DNA of 50,802 bases from Gammaproteobacteria bacterium (GCA_025362015.1 JANYIO010000201.1:1-50802); one strand, 5' to 3'; counted from the first letter of the stretch, positions 1 through 8,166 are shown. The notes: a model not told the origin generated them from the sequence alone. Numbers and translations: made by a program.

Positions 1-784
1 AAACAATCATCACAGCAGCTCCACCTATTGTGTTGGAACTGCCACCCATAAATTCAATCACATAAAAATAAGACCAAACGATGGCCGCTAAAATTGCAGC
101 CCTTGCCATTGTGACGCCAATTGCAGAGCGAACATCCATAAGATTATTTTGAATTGTTGCGTAAAAAAGCAAACTAATAAACACGATGTTGGCTACGGCG
201 CCCACAAGTTTTAAATAGAAACTGTATTTCACCAAATATATACTAACTAAACCCATGATTAAAATTAGCATCACGGTCATTAACAACCATCTAATTCTTT
301 GTTTTTCTCTATGTGTTGCCGACTTAAATTTAGCTGCCCCAAAAGATATAGTGGCTAACAAACACAACAAAAAACTTCCCGCAAAGAAATAAAAAATATT
401 ATCAATTTTGGGTAGATAACCGCCAATAGCCGGCACCAACACGGAAGGGAAAAATAATAAATTTGAAAAAGCTAAAATTGCACTGAAGATAAAATTAGGT
501 ATGACGACTGAATACAAAAATAATCTAGCTCCGCCTCCGATCAAGCGCCATACCAAAAATGCTATAGAGGGAGCAATAAAAAACATACCCCATCTTGTCA
601 GATGAAACAACAATGTTAATGTTGGGAGGTCCTTCACAACAGTCAATAGAAATAGCTCCATCGACCATAAGCCTATACTAAAAGCTGTTAATGCCAAGGC
701 TTTAGCAGCAGAATTGTTCCGTTTAGATAAGGCTAAAAAGACAACAAAAAAATCAACCAGACACGTTACTAAGTAATGAACCAT
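1..784 (-). CDS. 7TM sensor protein, N-terminal part (histidine-kinase-type membrane sensor), cut by window edge
   Basis: An open frame runs from an ATG at 784 off the left edge; about 261 residues are visible. Translated by eye it is nearly all hydrophobic, with seven or eight putative membrane segments. A basic loop (FKSATHREKQRIRW) is followed by two more helices and the phrase LFYATIQNNLMDVRSAI, which resembles the last-helix signature of N-terminal 7TM regions of sensor histidine kinases (a Y-x-I-x-x-x-x-L-M-D-I type motif). The start lies 31 bases inside the preceding acyltransferase gene, with a GTGAGG ribosome site 6 bases before the ATG, so translation is probably coupled. The output domain (kinase, GGDEF or other) is outside the window, so the family call rests only on the membrane region. 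It could also be an acyltransferase or permease of another family, but the motif favours a sensor. Confidence 0.62.
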   Translation of the reverse strand, partial: MVHYLVTCLVDFFVVFLALSKRNNSAAKALALTAFSIGLWSMELFLLTVVKDLPTLTLLFHLTRWGMFFIAPSIAFLVWRLIGGGARLFLYSVVIPNFIFSAILAFSNLLFFPSVLVPAIGGYLPKIDNIFYFFAGSFLLCLLATISFGAAKFKSATHREKQRIRWLLMTVMLILIMGLVSIYLVKYSFYLKLVGAVANIVFISLLFYATIQNNLMDVRSAIGVTMARAAILAAIVWSYFYVIEFMGGSSNTIGGAAVMIV

Positions 785-1412
785 TCACAACCTCACTCCG
801 ACGAGTTCTACTGTATATTTTATCTCGAAACGCATTAACATCGGGACATATCGCTAATACAGTTTTAAAACTTAAATGGGGGTATGATCTTTCTTCAGAC
901 AGTATTTCAAAATGAAGAAATTTATAAAACTTAATGTGTTCTGTTCTTATACCCGCTACTAAATATTTTGCATCATGTGCAACAATAGAATTCACAATAT
1001 TTTCGTATACATTTAACCTTGCAACTACTCCAGCCTTATCTTGAAAGCTAGGATCTATAACAAGTTTATTGGCTTCAATAAATGTTGAGCCATAGCCAAT
1101 GCTTTCATCTATTTCTTTACCAAACACCTCCATCACCGGAACTATATTGTTCAGCTCTGGATTAAATGAACATGTCCGTACCGAACCAAAAGCTTTGTCT
1201 TTATAATAGGTTAAAAAAGATGTGCAATTTGGCTTGGCATCGTATTCATCCATAAATTTATGCGATGAGTTTTTCTCAATATAATCCTTCGCACTATAAC
1301 TTCTATAGCGCATAGAATACACCCTATCTAACATAGGGCCCTTAGCAGCAATACTATAATAATCGCTTTCACTGCGAAATTTTTCTTGGACTTGCAAGGC
1401 AGTAGATAACAT
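753..1412 (-). CDS. FeeM/LuxI-fold N-acyl amino acid synthase-like acyltransferase
   Basis: A 219-residue protein from the ATG at 1412, which has GTGAGG 6 bases upstream; an in-frame GTG at 1424 lies inside that ribosome site and is unlikely to be the start. The layout matches the GNAT-related fold of acyl-homoserine-lactone synthases and FeeM-type N-acyl amino acid synthases: an Arg/Tyr-rich block (RVYSMRYRSY) near residue 35, an acidic pair D-E-Y-D near residue 57, an Arg after a short strand (GSVRT, about residue 79) and a Glu in IEANKLVI (about 113), followed by a CoA/ACP-binding-like region. In those families an acyl chain from acyl-ACP is moved to an amino acid or S-adenosylmethionine. 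The product here cannot be deduced. The 3' end overlaps the start of a membrane sensor, so the two are probably one operon. PEP-CTERM-associated acyltransferases are an alternative family, but no PEP-CTERM genes are seen nearby. Confidence 0.62.
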   Translation of the reverse strand: MLSTALQVQEKFRSESDYYSIAAKGPMLDRVYSMRYRSYSAKDYIEKNSSHKFMDEYDAKPNCTSFLTYYKDKAFGSVRTCSFNPELNNIVPVMEVFGKEIDESIGYGSTFIEANKLVIDPSFQDKAGVVARLNVYENIVNSIVAHDAKYLVAGIRTEHIKFYKFLHFEILSEERSYPHLSFKTVLAICPDVNAFRDKIYSRTRRSEVVNGSLLSNVSG

Positions 1413-1466
1413 TTTGAACCTCACTGAAAATATTAATTTTGATTTATGGACAACTGGACGAGTAAA

Positions 1467-1494
1467 AAATTACATAAAATGCTTTACGCGCCAA
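1467..1494 (-). promoter_or_regulatory. Possible sigma70 promoter for the acyltransferase gene
   Basis: On the minus strand TTGGCG (1494-1489) and TAATTT (1472-1467) are separated by 16 bases and lie about 55 bases before the ATG at 1412. The match is partial and the surrounding DNA is AT-rich, so chance matches are likely. Confidence 0.25.
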
Positions 1495-1853
1495 CATAAC
1501 GAATCAGACGACAAACCATAAAAACAAACTTTCGCCGCCATTCCATTATGCTCAAAAAAAAAACTATTCCAATACAATAGGTCTAGAATTCACGATTTCT
1601 TTGCTTAAATTATCAACAATAAAAAAAAAATCTTCTCTTTAGCAAGAAAATTGAAGCGATAGGTACACATTAGGTGAAAAAATAAGTTTTATTGCAGATA
1701 AAAAATAGCGCATGCGATATCAGGCAGATAATAATGAAGCAAATGTATTACAAAATTAATTAAGGAGAGGTGCAATAAATTTTAATCGCAGCATTTTTAA
1801 ATTTCGAAAAGACCTAACAATCCCTGAATAATATTTCTCTAAATTCTTAAAAA

Positions 1854-1882
1854 TTGACATTCTTGCCACCAGTGTATTTATC
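1854..1882 (+). promoter_or_regulatory. Possible sigma70 promoter for the lipoprotein gene
   Basis: TTGACA (1854-1859) is a perfect -35 match. With 17 bases of spacing the -10 would be TTTATC (1877-1882), about 100 bases before the ATG at 1986. The -10 match is weak. Confidence 0.3.
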
Positions 1883-1985
1883 TATCAACGGTCAAAAGTA
1901 AAATAACTGTGTAAAATGACAATAATGCGCCAAACCCTACTAACATCATAAAACGTTCAATATGGACTATTTCTGGAATATCATA

Positions 1986-2498
1986 ATGAAACCTTGCTCA
2001 GCCCTCGCTCTACTTATTGTACTCACTAGCTGTGCTACACAGCCTATCCCATCCAATATGAGCGTAACTAGTTTTGGGGTATACGGAAATTGGTGCGGGC
2101 CTGACCATCCAAAAGATATGAGTACAGCAGGCTTGCCCATTGACGGGCTCGATGCTAGCTGTATGCGTCATGATATGTGCTATGCAGAAAAGGGGAAATA
2201 TGCGTGCGAATGCGACAAGATATTAAGCGAAGAACTGAAAACGAATTTATTGGCTAACAACTACCCGGCGGAACAAAAGTATTATGCACGTTCGTTTTAT
2301 CAATACTTTAAAGGGTCGTGGTGCAATGGAACACCAGACAGCAAAATCGGCGCTAGTAGAGCATTACACAATATTTATAATAATACGTCAGAAAAAGCAG
2401 TAAGTATTTATGATTACATTGTTGGCAACCCGGAAGAACATTCAGAAAATGAAAGTGCTCCCGTTACTACAAGTCAAAATGATGTTAAGAAAAAATAG
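1986..2498 (+). CDS. Phospholipase A2-like lipoprotein
   Basis: 170 residues from the ATG at 1986. This start gives a textbook lipoprotein signal (MKPCSALALLIVLTSC, lipidated Cys16); an in-frame ATG at 1962 would add eight residues in front of it. The mature part carries the hallmarks of secreted phospholipase A2: a calcium-loop-like YGNWCG (residues 33-38) and an active-site-like block SCMRHDMCY (58-66) with the His-Asp pair at 62-63, then paired Cys (CEC). The predicted role is Ca-dependent phospholipid hydrolysis at the outer membrane or periplasm, which is inference from motifs. The C-terminus is low-complexity and Lys-rich. It stands alone and converges on the lytic transglycosylase gene 8 bases away. 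Confidence 0.6.
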   Translation: MKPCSALALLIVLTSCATQPIPSNMSVTSFGVYGNWCGPDHPKDMSTAGLPIDGLDASCMRHDMCYAEKGKYACECDKILSEELKTNLLANNYPAEQKYYARSFYQYFKGSWCNGTPDSKIGASRALHNIYNNTSEKAVSIYDYIVGNPEEHSENESAPVTTSQNDVKKK

Positions 2499-2506
2499 TC
2501 TAATCC

Positions 2507-3295
2507 TTATTTATTTGCCAGTACCATCTGACTCTTATAACGCTGCTTAAGGATATTCACTCGTTTAACATAGGTTTGTGTTTCTTCGTAAGGTGGGATT
2601 CCATTATAGCGGGCTACTGCATTTGGTCCTGCATTATAAGCAGCAGTTGCACGGTTTTGATCACCATCAAAGGTTCGCAGCAGGCTTGCGAGGTATTTAA
2701 CTCCACCCTGAATATTCTGCTGTGGATCCGAGGCATTTCTAACGCCCATATCTTGTGCGGTAGCAGGCATTAATTGCATCAACCCCATTGCCCCTTTGCG
2801 TGAACGTGCTAGTGGGTTAAAAGCAGATTCAGCATGAATAACAGCACGAATATAGGCGACATCGACATTGTATAAAATAGCAGCTTGGTTAATCGTATCA
2901 GTAAACTCATTCATATAAAGCCTTGTGCTTAGCCAATCAATATTTGAGCTTAGGCTACAGGCGTAACAGCTATTATAAACAATCATTTGGTAAGGAGTTT
3001 TAAAGGGAGCGCTGTCGGCAAACATCACAGTGCCATTTTTCTGATACTTAAACACTTTAAGTGGCAGCATTGTGCTGCCCCTTACATTACTGGTAGCCGC
3101 GAGCCGCGCTTGTTCTTTCCTGGCTCTTTCTGCCGCAGCTGTTCGCTCTGCCATTCCCCTCACTTGTCTTTCAAAATCAATAATGCTGCTCGAATTTCCG
3201 GTATTATTCTGTTCAGTATTGACAGCATCTTCCGCCAAGCATCGACCAGCGATAGCAAAACCTGTGCAACAAATGAAAAGAATCAATCTACCCAC
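2507..3295 (-). CDS. Secreted lytic transglycosylase, SLT domain
   Basis: About 262 residues if started at the GTG at 3295, which yields a clean signal peptide (GRLILFICCTGFAIAGRCLA, cleavage before EDA). The frame is open up to another GTG at 3367, which would add 24 residues with no signal-like features. An Ala/Arg/Glu-rich helical stretch (around 45-70) and a DUF4124-like strand block precede a C-terminal SLT (lysozyme-fold) domain: AVIHAESAFNP with the catalytic Glu, then GAMGLMQLMPATA and AAYNAGPNAVARY. Such enzymes cleave the MurNAc-GlcNAc bond of peptidoglycan to give 1,6-anhydro ends. The conserved tail YVKRV is also present. Single gene, with no obvious secretion-system neighbours. 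Confidence 0.85.
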   Translation of the reverse strand: MGRLILFICCTGFAIAGRCLAEDAVNTEQNNTGNSSSIIDFERQVRGMAERTAAAERARKEQARLAATSNVRGSTMLPLKVFKYQKNGTVMFADSAPFKTPYQMIVYNSCYACSLSSNIDWLSTRLYMNEFTDTINQAAILYNVDVAYIRAVIHAESAFNPLARSRKGAMGLMQLMPATAQDMGVRNASDPQQNIQGGVKYLASLLRTFDGDQNRATAAYNAGPNAVARYNGIPPYEETQTYVKRVNILKQRYKSQMVLANK

Positions 3296-3568
3296 AACTA
3301 AATCTCTACTGTTAGTTAACTTATTTTCGCCTAAATTTACTAATGAGCAAGGCGCGCAAAACAACACTTTGAAGATAAGTGTAGCCCATAGAACTGCGAT
3401 AGTGCTTCAAAAACGTCTATTTTTGTCAACAACTTACATTCAAAACCACTTTAGTCTAACCAAAATTATTTTATAACTTTTTGCAGAGTATAACCGTGGG
3501 CTCCTTTTACGAAGCCCCTATTTCTAAAATGCCATGGGATATTATTTACTTAAGGAGATATTTGAATA

Positions 3569-4066
3569 CTAGTCGTGATGATGTCCACCCACCCCATGCG
3601 CATGACCATGCGCCAATTCTTCCTCAGTAGCGTCGCGAACATTAACTATCTCAATATCAAATGTGAGCGTTTTTCCTGCTAGAGGATGATTACTGTCAAT
3701 GTCCACATTGAATTTACCCACCTTCAATACAATGGCTTCCCACGGGCCATTAGGTGTATTTACACGAACAACAGCGCCAATCTTTAATTTATTTTTTTGC
3801 GCTGAATATTCGTGCAAGTGTTTAATGGGAATACGTTGGGTAGCACCATCACGTCGCTCACCATAGGCCTGCTCAGGCTTAAGTGTAATACTGATTTTTT
3901 CGCCGGTGGATTTACCGAGCATAGCTTCTTCTAATGCAGCCAACAGATTACTGTGCCCGTGCAAGTAAACTGTTGGTTCAGCATTGTGGGAAGACTCGAG
4001 CGTACTGCCTTGAACATCAATAAGATTATAGTGAAAACTGACTACTTTATTTGCTGAAATTTGCAT
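3569..4066 (-). CDS. slyD: FKBP-type peptidyl-prolyl isomerase, SlyD-like
   Basis: 165 residues from the ATG at 4066, preceded by GGAGA at 7 bases (a TTG at 4069 is also in frame). The FKBP half-domains (1-70 and about 130-150) flank an insert-in-flap chaperone domain (70-125), as in SlyD. The family signatures HPLAGKTLTF and IVNVRDAT are present, and the C-terminus is His-rich (HGHAHGVGGHHHD), the nickel-binding tail type although shorter than in E. coli. SlyD accelerates prolyl isomerisation, acts as a cytoplasmic chaperone and delivers nickel. The -10-like TATACT at 4086-4091 (minus strand) may belong to its promoter. Confidence 0.88.
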   Translation of the reverse strand: MQISANKVVSFHYNLIDVQGSTLESSHNAEPTVYLHGHSNLLAALEEAMLGKSTGEKISITLKPEQAYGERRDGATQRIPIKHLHEYSAQKNKLKIGAVVRVNTPNGPWEAIVLKVGKFNVDIDSNHPLAGKTLTFDIEIVNVRDATEEELAHGHAHGVGGHHHD

Positions 4067-4280
4067 CAACTTCTCCGTAAATCCGAGTATATCGCCTAAA
4101 TAAAACCGGCAGTATGGAGAGAAGAGAAACGCGAATCAACTAATAAAATATTAATTTAATGAACGAAAACTTGGCGGATAAATCGGGAATGCGCAATACA
4201 AATCCATTAATTTTACATAAAAATAAAATAAGTGAGCTTAAAAAAATGAGAATGGATAATACGAGAAGAGGAATAACTAA

Positions 4281-5042
4281 TTAAAAATTATCTTTAAGAT
4301 ATTGAGTTGCAAGACGTGCAGCATCACCAGAACCTGCAGCCGCTTCATTCAGCAATGCTTTAGCATGAATTTTATCACCCATTAAATGATAAACCTTGCC
4401 TAACTTAAATTTGGCATCAGGAACTTTATTGCTATTAGGAAAACCTTCAATTAATTTGGCAAACCATTCACGTGCTTGCGGTAATTGATTTTTAAGTAAA
4501 AAAATTTCACCTAACCAATAGCAGCTATTACCAGCAAAATCACCACTAGGGTATTTTTTTAAATATTCTTTAAACGCTAACAAAGAAGCATCAACTTGGC
4601 GTTGGCGCAACAAATCATAAGCTGCTTTATATTCATCAGCTTCACTAAGACCGCTAGCAGAAACATTCGTAACAGGAGTTGCTGACACAGAATCAACAGC
4701 ACCCACAACAGAAGGTGACTCTGTAGATGGCGTTTTAGTAGCACCGCTCAATATGGCAACACGGCGATCAAGATCGACATAGTTATCCAATTGCAGTTGT
4801 TTTAAGCGGGAAAGTTCATGCCCTTGTTCTTCAAGCAGTGAACGTAATTCGGAGACTTCTTGCTGGAGAGACTGAATCTGATTATAGGCTTCGGTTTTTT
4901 GCTCAATAGATTCTTGTTGACGATTCACCCCAGAGCGTACGCTCTGGGGTGATGAATCAACAACCCGTACTTGTGCTGCCACGACTGGAGCTGTTAAACC
5001 TTGAATTATAAAAAGGACAACAGCAAACAGATATTTCAACAT
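4281..5042 (-). CDS. cpoB: Cell division coordinator CpoB (YbgF)
   Basis: 253 residues. A signal peptide (about 1-23) leads into a coiled-coil trimerisation region (about 45-90, heptads with LQQEVSELRSLLEEQ) and a C-terminal TPR domain (about 130-253) with DEYKAAYDLL, YWLGEIFLL and KLGKVYHLMGD. CpoB sits in the periplasm, binds TolA and links Tol-Pal constriction to PBP1B-driven septal peptidoglycan synthesis. It is the last gene of the tol-pal operon, 13 bases after pal. A perfect 26-bp palindrome lies in codons 31-39 (described separately). Confidence 0.95.
   Translation of the reverse strand: MLKYLFAVVLFIIQGLTAPVVAAQVRVVDSSPQSVRSGVNRQQESIEQKTEAYNQIQSLQQEVSELRSLLEEQGHELSRLKQLQLDNYVDLDRRVAILSGATKTPSTESPSVVGAVDSVSATPVTNVSASGLSEADEYKAAYDLLRQRQVDASLLAFKEYLKKYPSGDFAGNSCYWLGEIFLLKNQLPQAREWFAKLIEGFPNSNKVPDAKFKLGKVYHLMGDKIHAKALLNEAAAGSGDAARLATQYLKDNF
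4926..4951. repeat. Perfect 26-bp palindrome inside cpoB
   Basis: The 13-base arm CACCCCAGAGCGT (4926-4938) is followed directly by its exact reverse complement (4939-4951). It lies 91 bases after the cpoB start codon and would form a very stable hairpin in the mRNA, or a dyad site in DNA. It is coding (around SPQSVRSGV) and GC-rich unlike its surroundings. Confidence 0.9.
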
Positions 5043-5055
5043 ACGGGCAAGACTC

Positions 5056-5532
5056 TTAGTACTTAACTTCTACACGACGGTTTTGAGACCAAGAAGTTTC
5101 TTCGTGACCAGTAGCAACTGGACGCTCTTCACCATAGCTCACTGATTCCAAAGATGCAGCTTTAACACCTTGCAACACGAGGAAATCACGTACAGCGTGA
5201 GCACGTTTTTCGCCCAAAGCCATGTTGTATTCACGTGAACCGCGCTCATCAGCGTGACCTTCCAAACGCACAGCCATTGACGCGCCTTTCAGTTTTTCAG
5301 CGTGAGCCAACAATATCGCGCGAGATGCTGGAGTCAGGTCATACTTGTCGAATTCAAAGTAAACAACATTAGCAACTTGAACTTCAGGAGCTTTAACTGG
5401 AGCCTCAACTACTGGTTGTGCTACCGGTGCGACTACTGGTGTTGTTTTTTTCTTGTCACTGGTTGAACAGCCAACCAAGAAAGCCATTACAACTGCGAAT
5501 GTTAAACCTTGTTTTATTGCTTTAGTAATCAT
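5056..5532 (-). CDS. pal: Peptidoglycan-associated lipoprotein Pal
   Basis: 158 residues from the ATG at 5532 (GGAG upstream; a TTG at 5550 is the only longer option). Lipobox LVGC puts the lipidated Cys at 22. A Pro/Ala/Val-rich linker (30-60) precedes an OmpA-like domain with YFEFDKYDL and the peptidoglycan-binding segment [12 protein letters not shown]...LGEKRA. Pal anchors the outer membrane to peptidoglycan by binding diaminopimelate and is relocated to the septum by TolB and TolA. It lies between tolB (50 bases upstream) and cpoB (13 bases downstream). Confidence 0.97.
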   Translation of the reverse strand: MITKAIKQGLTFAVVMAFLVGCSTSDKKKTTPVVAPVAQPVVEAPVKAPEVQVANVVYFEFDKYDLTPASRAILLAHAEKLKGASMAVRLEGHADERGSREYNMALGEKRAHAVRDFLVLQGVKAASLESVSYGEERPVATGHEETSWSQNRRVEVKY

Positions 5533-5582
5533 GTGTGTTACTCCAATCAATTAGTAGATCTTTAGTTGTGAAAAAAAACAGT

Positions 5583-6863
5583 TTAAAAAAACGGTGACCA
5601 CGCGGGTTCACGTACATCACCTTGTTTTGACGGCAATCGAACCTTAGTACGGGCATCTAACGATACTGCTCCCAAGATACCTTTATTACCAAGACTCGTC
5701 GCATACATGAGCATTGCGCCGTTGGGCGCTATAGTAGGCGATTCGTCTAAATTTGTCTCGGTTAGAATGCGTAAATTGCCTGATTTAATGTCTAGAGCGG
5801 CGATTAAACAACAACCATCACGCTGATGAACCATTACCAAACTTTTACCATCGGGTGAGACGCGACCGCGAGCGTTATACTCGCCGTCGAAGGTTACACG
5901 CTCTGTTTGCCCGCTTGCAAGTGTTACTTTATAAATTTGTGGCTTTACTCCACGATTAGATGTGAAAAATATACCCAAGCCATCGTTGGTCCATGAAGGC
6001 TCTGTATCAATTGCAAAATGATTAGTCACTCGTGTTAATGCCATCGACGTCAAATTCAAAGTATATATTTCGGGGTTACCATCTTTTGATAATACCATCG
6101 CTAAATTTTGTCCGTCAGGAGACCACGCCGGCGCGCCATTCAAGCCGTGGAAATTAGTCACTTGCTCGCGACGCCCGGTGCTTAAATTTTGCACAAAAAT
6201 TGCGGGACGATCATCAGCCTCATAAGATACATAAGCTACACGAGTTCCCTCAGGCGACCAGACCGGGGACAAAATAATACGCTTGGAATCTAACAGTACG
6301 CGCGAGCGAGCTCCGTCAACATCGGACAACATTAACTGCCACTTTGCAGGTTTTTGGAATGCCTCGACATAAATAATTTTAGTAGAAAAAATACCGCGAA
6401 TTCCAGTAATAGTTTCGTAAGCTTTATCGCTGATGCGATGCGCAATGTCGCGCAACTGTGTTTCACCGCCTTCAATAGGCACGCTACGCGATAGCACACG
6501 CTTTTGTTGTACAACGTCAAACAATTCGAAGTTGGCAAAATAGCGACCCGCCTGCTGAGTAATATCGCCTATTAATAAAAACTCAGCATTAATCATCTTC
6601 CAATCGCGATATTGAATTTGCGCTTCACTTTGCGGATATGAAATCATTTTTTCAACGGGAATGGATTCAAACTGTCCGCTAAAATTTAAATCATTGCGAA
6701 TAATTTCCGAGATATCTTCCGGCAATGCAGGGCCTACATAATTAAACGGCACAATTGCTATTCGTGTGGGGTTATCGACACCGTGAGTAATGGTTATGTT
6801 CGTTAACTGAGCTTGCGCAAAACCAGTTACAAAAAATAGAGTTAACAATAAAAAACGTTTCAC
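5583..6863 (-). CDS. tolB: Tol-Pal system beta-propeller protein TolB
   Basis: 426 residues, the usual TolB length. It starts at a GTG whose GTGA overlaps the tolA stop (TGA at 6860-6862), and GAGG lies in the tolA tail, so it is translationally coupled. A signal peptide (MKRFLLLTLFFVTGFAQA) is followed by the N-terminal alpha/beta domain (to about 160) and a six-bladed propeller whose blades carry the recurring WSPEG, WSPDGQ, WTNDG, VSPDGK and WSPFF motifs. TolB is periplasmic and binds Pal and TolA. Confidence 0.97.
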   Translation of the reverse strand: MKRFLLLTLFFVTGFAQAQLTNITITHGVDNPTRIAIVPFNYVGPALPEDISEIIRNDLNFSGQFESIPVEKMISYPQSEAQIQYRDWKMINAEFLLIGDITQQAGRYFANFELFDVVQQKRVLSRSVPIEGGETQLRDIAHRISDKAYETITGIRGIFSTKIIYVEAFQKPAKWQLMLSDVDGARSRVLLDSKRIILSPVWSPEGTRVAYVSYEADDRPAIFVQNLSTGRREQVTNFHGLNGAPAWSPDGQNLAMVLSKDGNPEIYTLNLTSMALTRVTNHFAIDTEPSWTNDGLGIFFTSNRGVKPQIYKVTLASGQTERVTFDGEYNARGRVSPDGKSLVMVHQRDGCCLIAALDIKSGNLRILTETNLDESPTIAPNGAMLMYATSLGNKGILGAVSLDARTKVRLPSKQGDVREPAWSPFF

Positions 6864-7708
6864 CGACGTAAATCCTCAGGATTAAAAGTAAAGGTAAATT
6901 GGCGATATCTTTTCTCAAAAATATCAGGTGGAATATTTTTAACTTCTTCAAAACGATCAACTTTTTTTACTGCTTGCTCTGCAGAGCGATCAAAAGCAGA
7001 ATCACCGCTGCTTTTGATAACACTTACACCAACAACCTGACCAGTGGGCAACATTCTAATTTCCAATATGGCCACCATGCCTTTTACAGCCGAAGGAGGA
7101 CGACTCCAATTTTGCGCAACACGTTCGCCAATCATTTGATCATAACTTTTCGTATTAACATTCACATCATCAACGTGATCACTCAGCATCTGATCCTCTT
7201 TTTGCATGGCGGCATCAAGTGCTTTTTGCTCTTCTTTCGCTTGCTGGTCACGTTTTTTCTTTTTGTCTTGCTCTAACTTTTGCTTTTGCTCTTCTTCCAG
7301 CTTTTTTTGCTTTTCAGCTTTGGATTTTTCATCAGCTTCTTTTTTAGCCTTTTCTAACTTCAATTTTTCATCGCGCACTTTGGTTTCAGCTTCAGCTTTT
7401 TCCTTTTGCTCTTGTACTTTTTCATCCTGCGCTTTGGCTTCAGCTTCTTGATGTTCTTGTTCTTGCTGTTGTTTTATTTGTTTTAATTCAGGATTTTTCT
7501 TCCCATCTAAAATTTGCTCTTTTGGCTGTTGTGGTGCAGGTTTAGTCTTAGGCGTAAGATCAATTAAAGTAGCTGTGACAAAATGTGGCTGATAGGGTTC
7601 AGCTTCTTTTTTAAAAAAATCAAATTTAACAATAATAAATACCAAAAGCGCAGTGTGTAGAAATACACTGAGAAACACCGGCAGTGAAAATAATCTTGCT
7701 AACTTCAT
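6860..7708 (-). CDS. tolA: TolA envelope-spanning protein
   Basis: 282 residues in the three-domain TolA order: a short N-terminal membrane anchor (about 10-33), a long Lys/Glu/Gln/Ala helical rod (about 70-170) that spans the periplasm, and a C-terminal domain (190-282) with the TolA/TonB fold (AILEIRMLPTGQV, SSGDSAFDRSAEQAV). TolA is energised by TolQR and transmits proton-motive force to the outer membrane through TolB and Pal. The rod makes the DNA low in complexity (7200-7480). It lies 26 bases after tolR and overlaps tolB by 4 bases. Confidence 0.96.
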   Translation of the reverse strand: MKLARLFSLPVFLSVFLHTALLVFIIVKFDFFKKEAEPYQPHFVTATLIDLTPKTKPAPQQPKEQILDGKKNPELKQIKQQQEQEHQEAEAKAQDEKVQEQKEKAEAETKVRDEKLKLEKAKKEADEKSKAEKQKKLEEEQKQKLEQDKKKKRDQQAKEEQKALDAAMQKEDQMLSDHVDDVNVNTKSYDQMIGERVAQNWSRPPSAVKGMVAILEIRMLPTGQVVGVSVIKSSGDSAFDRSAEQAVKKVDRFEEVKNIPPDIFEKRYRQFTFTFNPEDLRR

Positions 7709-7734
7709 ACTAACCAGAAACCTGTAAAGAGCAC

Positions 7735-8166
7735 CTAGTGTGCGGGCGGATCAGTGATTAAACCAACAGATGTTGCACCCGCACCTTTTAATTCACTCAT
7801 CAGCGTAACAATGACGCCGTATTGAACACTGTGATCCCCTTGCACAAATACCAGCGTGTTAGGTTTTTGGCTAAGCACTTTACTCACGATAGATTTCACT
7901 TCAGCAAGCTTACGTGGCTTCTCAGGGTCGCTCCCTAAATCAATATAATAAGTACCATCTTTTTTAACCGAAACATTAATCGGTTCTTGATCTTTGGTAT
8001 CGATAGGCTCTGCCGCAGCCTTTGGCAATTCGACTTTAACACCTTGCGACATCATAGGTGCAGCCACCATAAACACAATCAACAGCACCAACATAACATC
8101 AATGTATGGCACTACATTGATGTCAGCCATAGGTTTTTTTTTAATTTTTGCTTTAAATTCAGCCAT
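7735..8166 (-). CDS. tolR: TolR proton-channel subunit
   Basis: 143 residues of the ExbD/TolR family. The single membrane helix has the essential Asp at residue 23 (NVVPYIDVMLVLLIVFMVAA), at the same position as in E. coli TolR. The periplasmic domain follows (SVKKDGTYYIDLG, VFVQGDHSVQYG). It forms the inner-membrane TolQ-TolR motor that drives TolA. There are 70 bases between tolQ and tolR. Confidence 0.96.
   Translation of the reverse strand: MAEFKAKIKKKPMADINVVPYIDVMLVLLIVFMVAAPMMSQGVKVELPKAAAEPIDTKDQEPINVSVKKDGTYYIDLGSDPEKPRKLAEVKSIVSKVLSQKPNTLVFVQGDHSVQYGVIVTLMSELKGAGATSVGLITDPPAH

Larger units (their letters stand above)
1413..1985. other. AT-rich divergent intergenic region, 573 bp
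   Basis: No gene is visible. The stretch separates the acyltransferase gene (leftward) from the lipoprotein gene (rightward) and must carry both promoters. It is very AT-rich and has A-runs of ten or so near 1552-1562 and 1621-1630. No lux-box-like dyad or convincing small RNA was found. Its length suggests regulatory sites. Confidence 0.5.

Noticed and set aside
1413-1985. lux-box or small RNA in the acyltransferase spacer
   Set aside because: No convincing 20-bp dyad or terminator-ended transcript was visible; the region is simply AT-rich.
3072-3476. Long open frame opposite the lytic transglycosylase gene
   Set aside because: It is antisense to a clear SLT-domain gene, has no recognisable domain or ribosome site, and its composition mirrors the other strand.
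3501-3522. Hairpin GGGCT/AGCCC downstream of the slyD-like gene
   Set aside because: Only 5 bp of stem and no T-run on either strand; not strong enough to call a terminator.
6899-7451. Open frames on the plus strand opposite tolA
   Set aside because: They are artefacts of the Lys/Glu/Gln-rich TolA rod read backwards (Phe/Ser/Cys-rich), with no domain.
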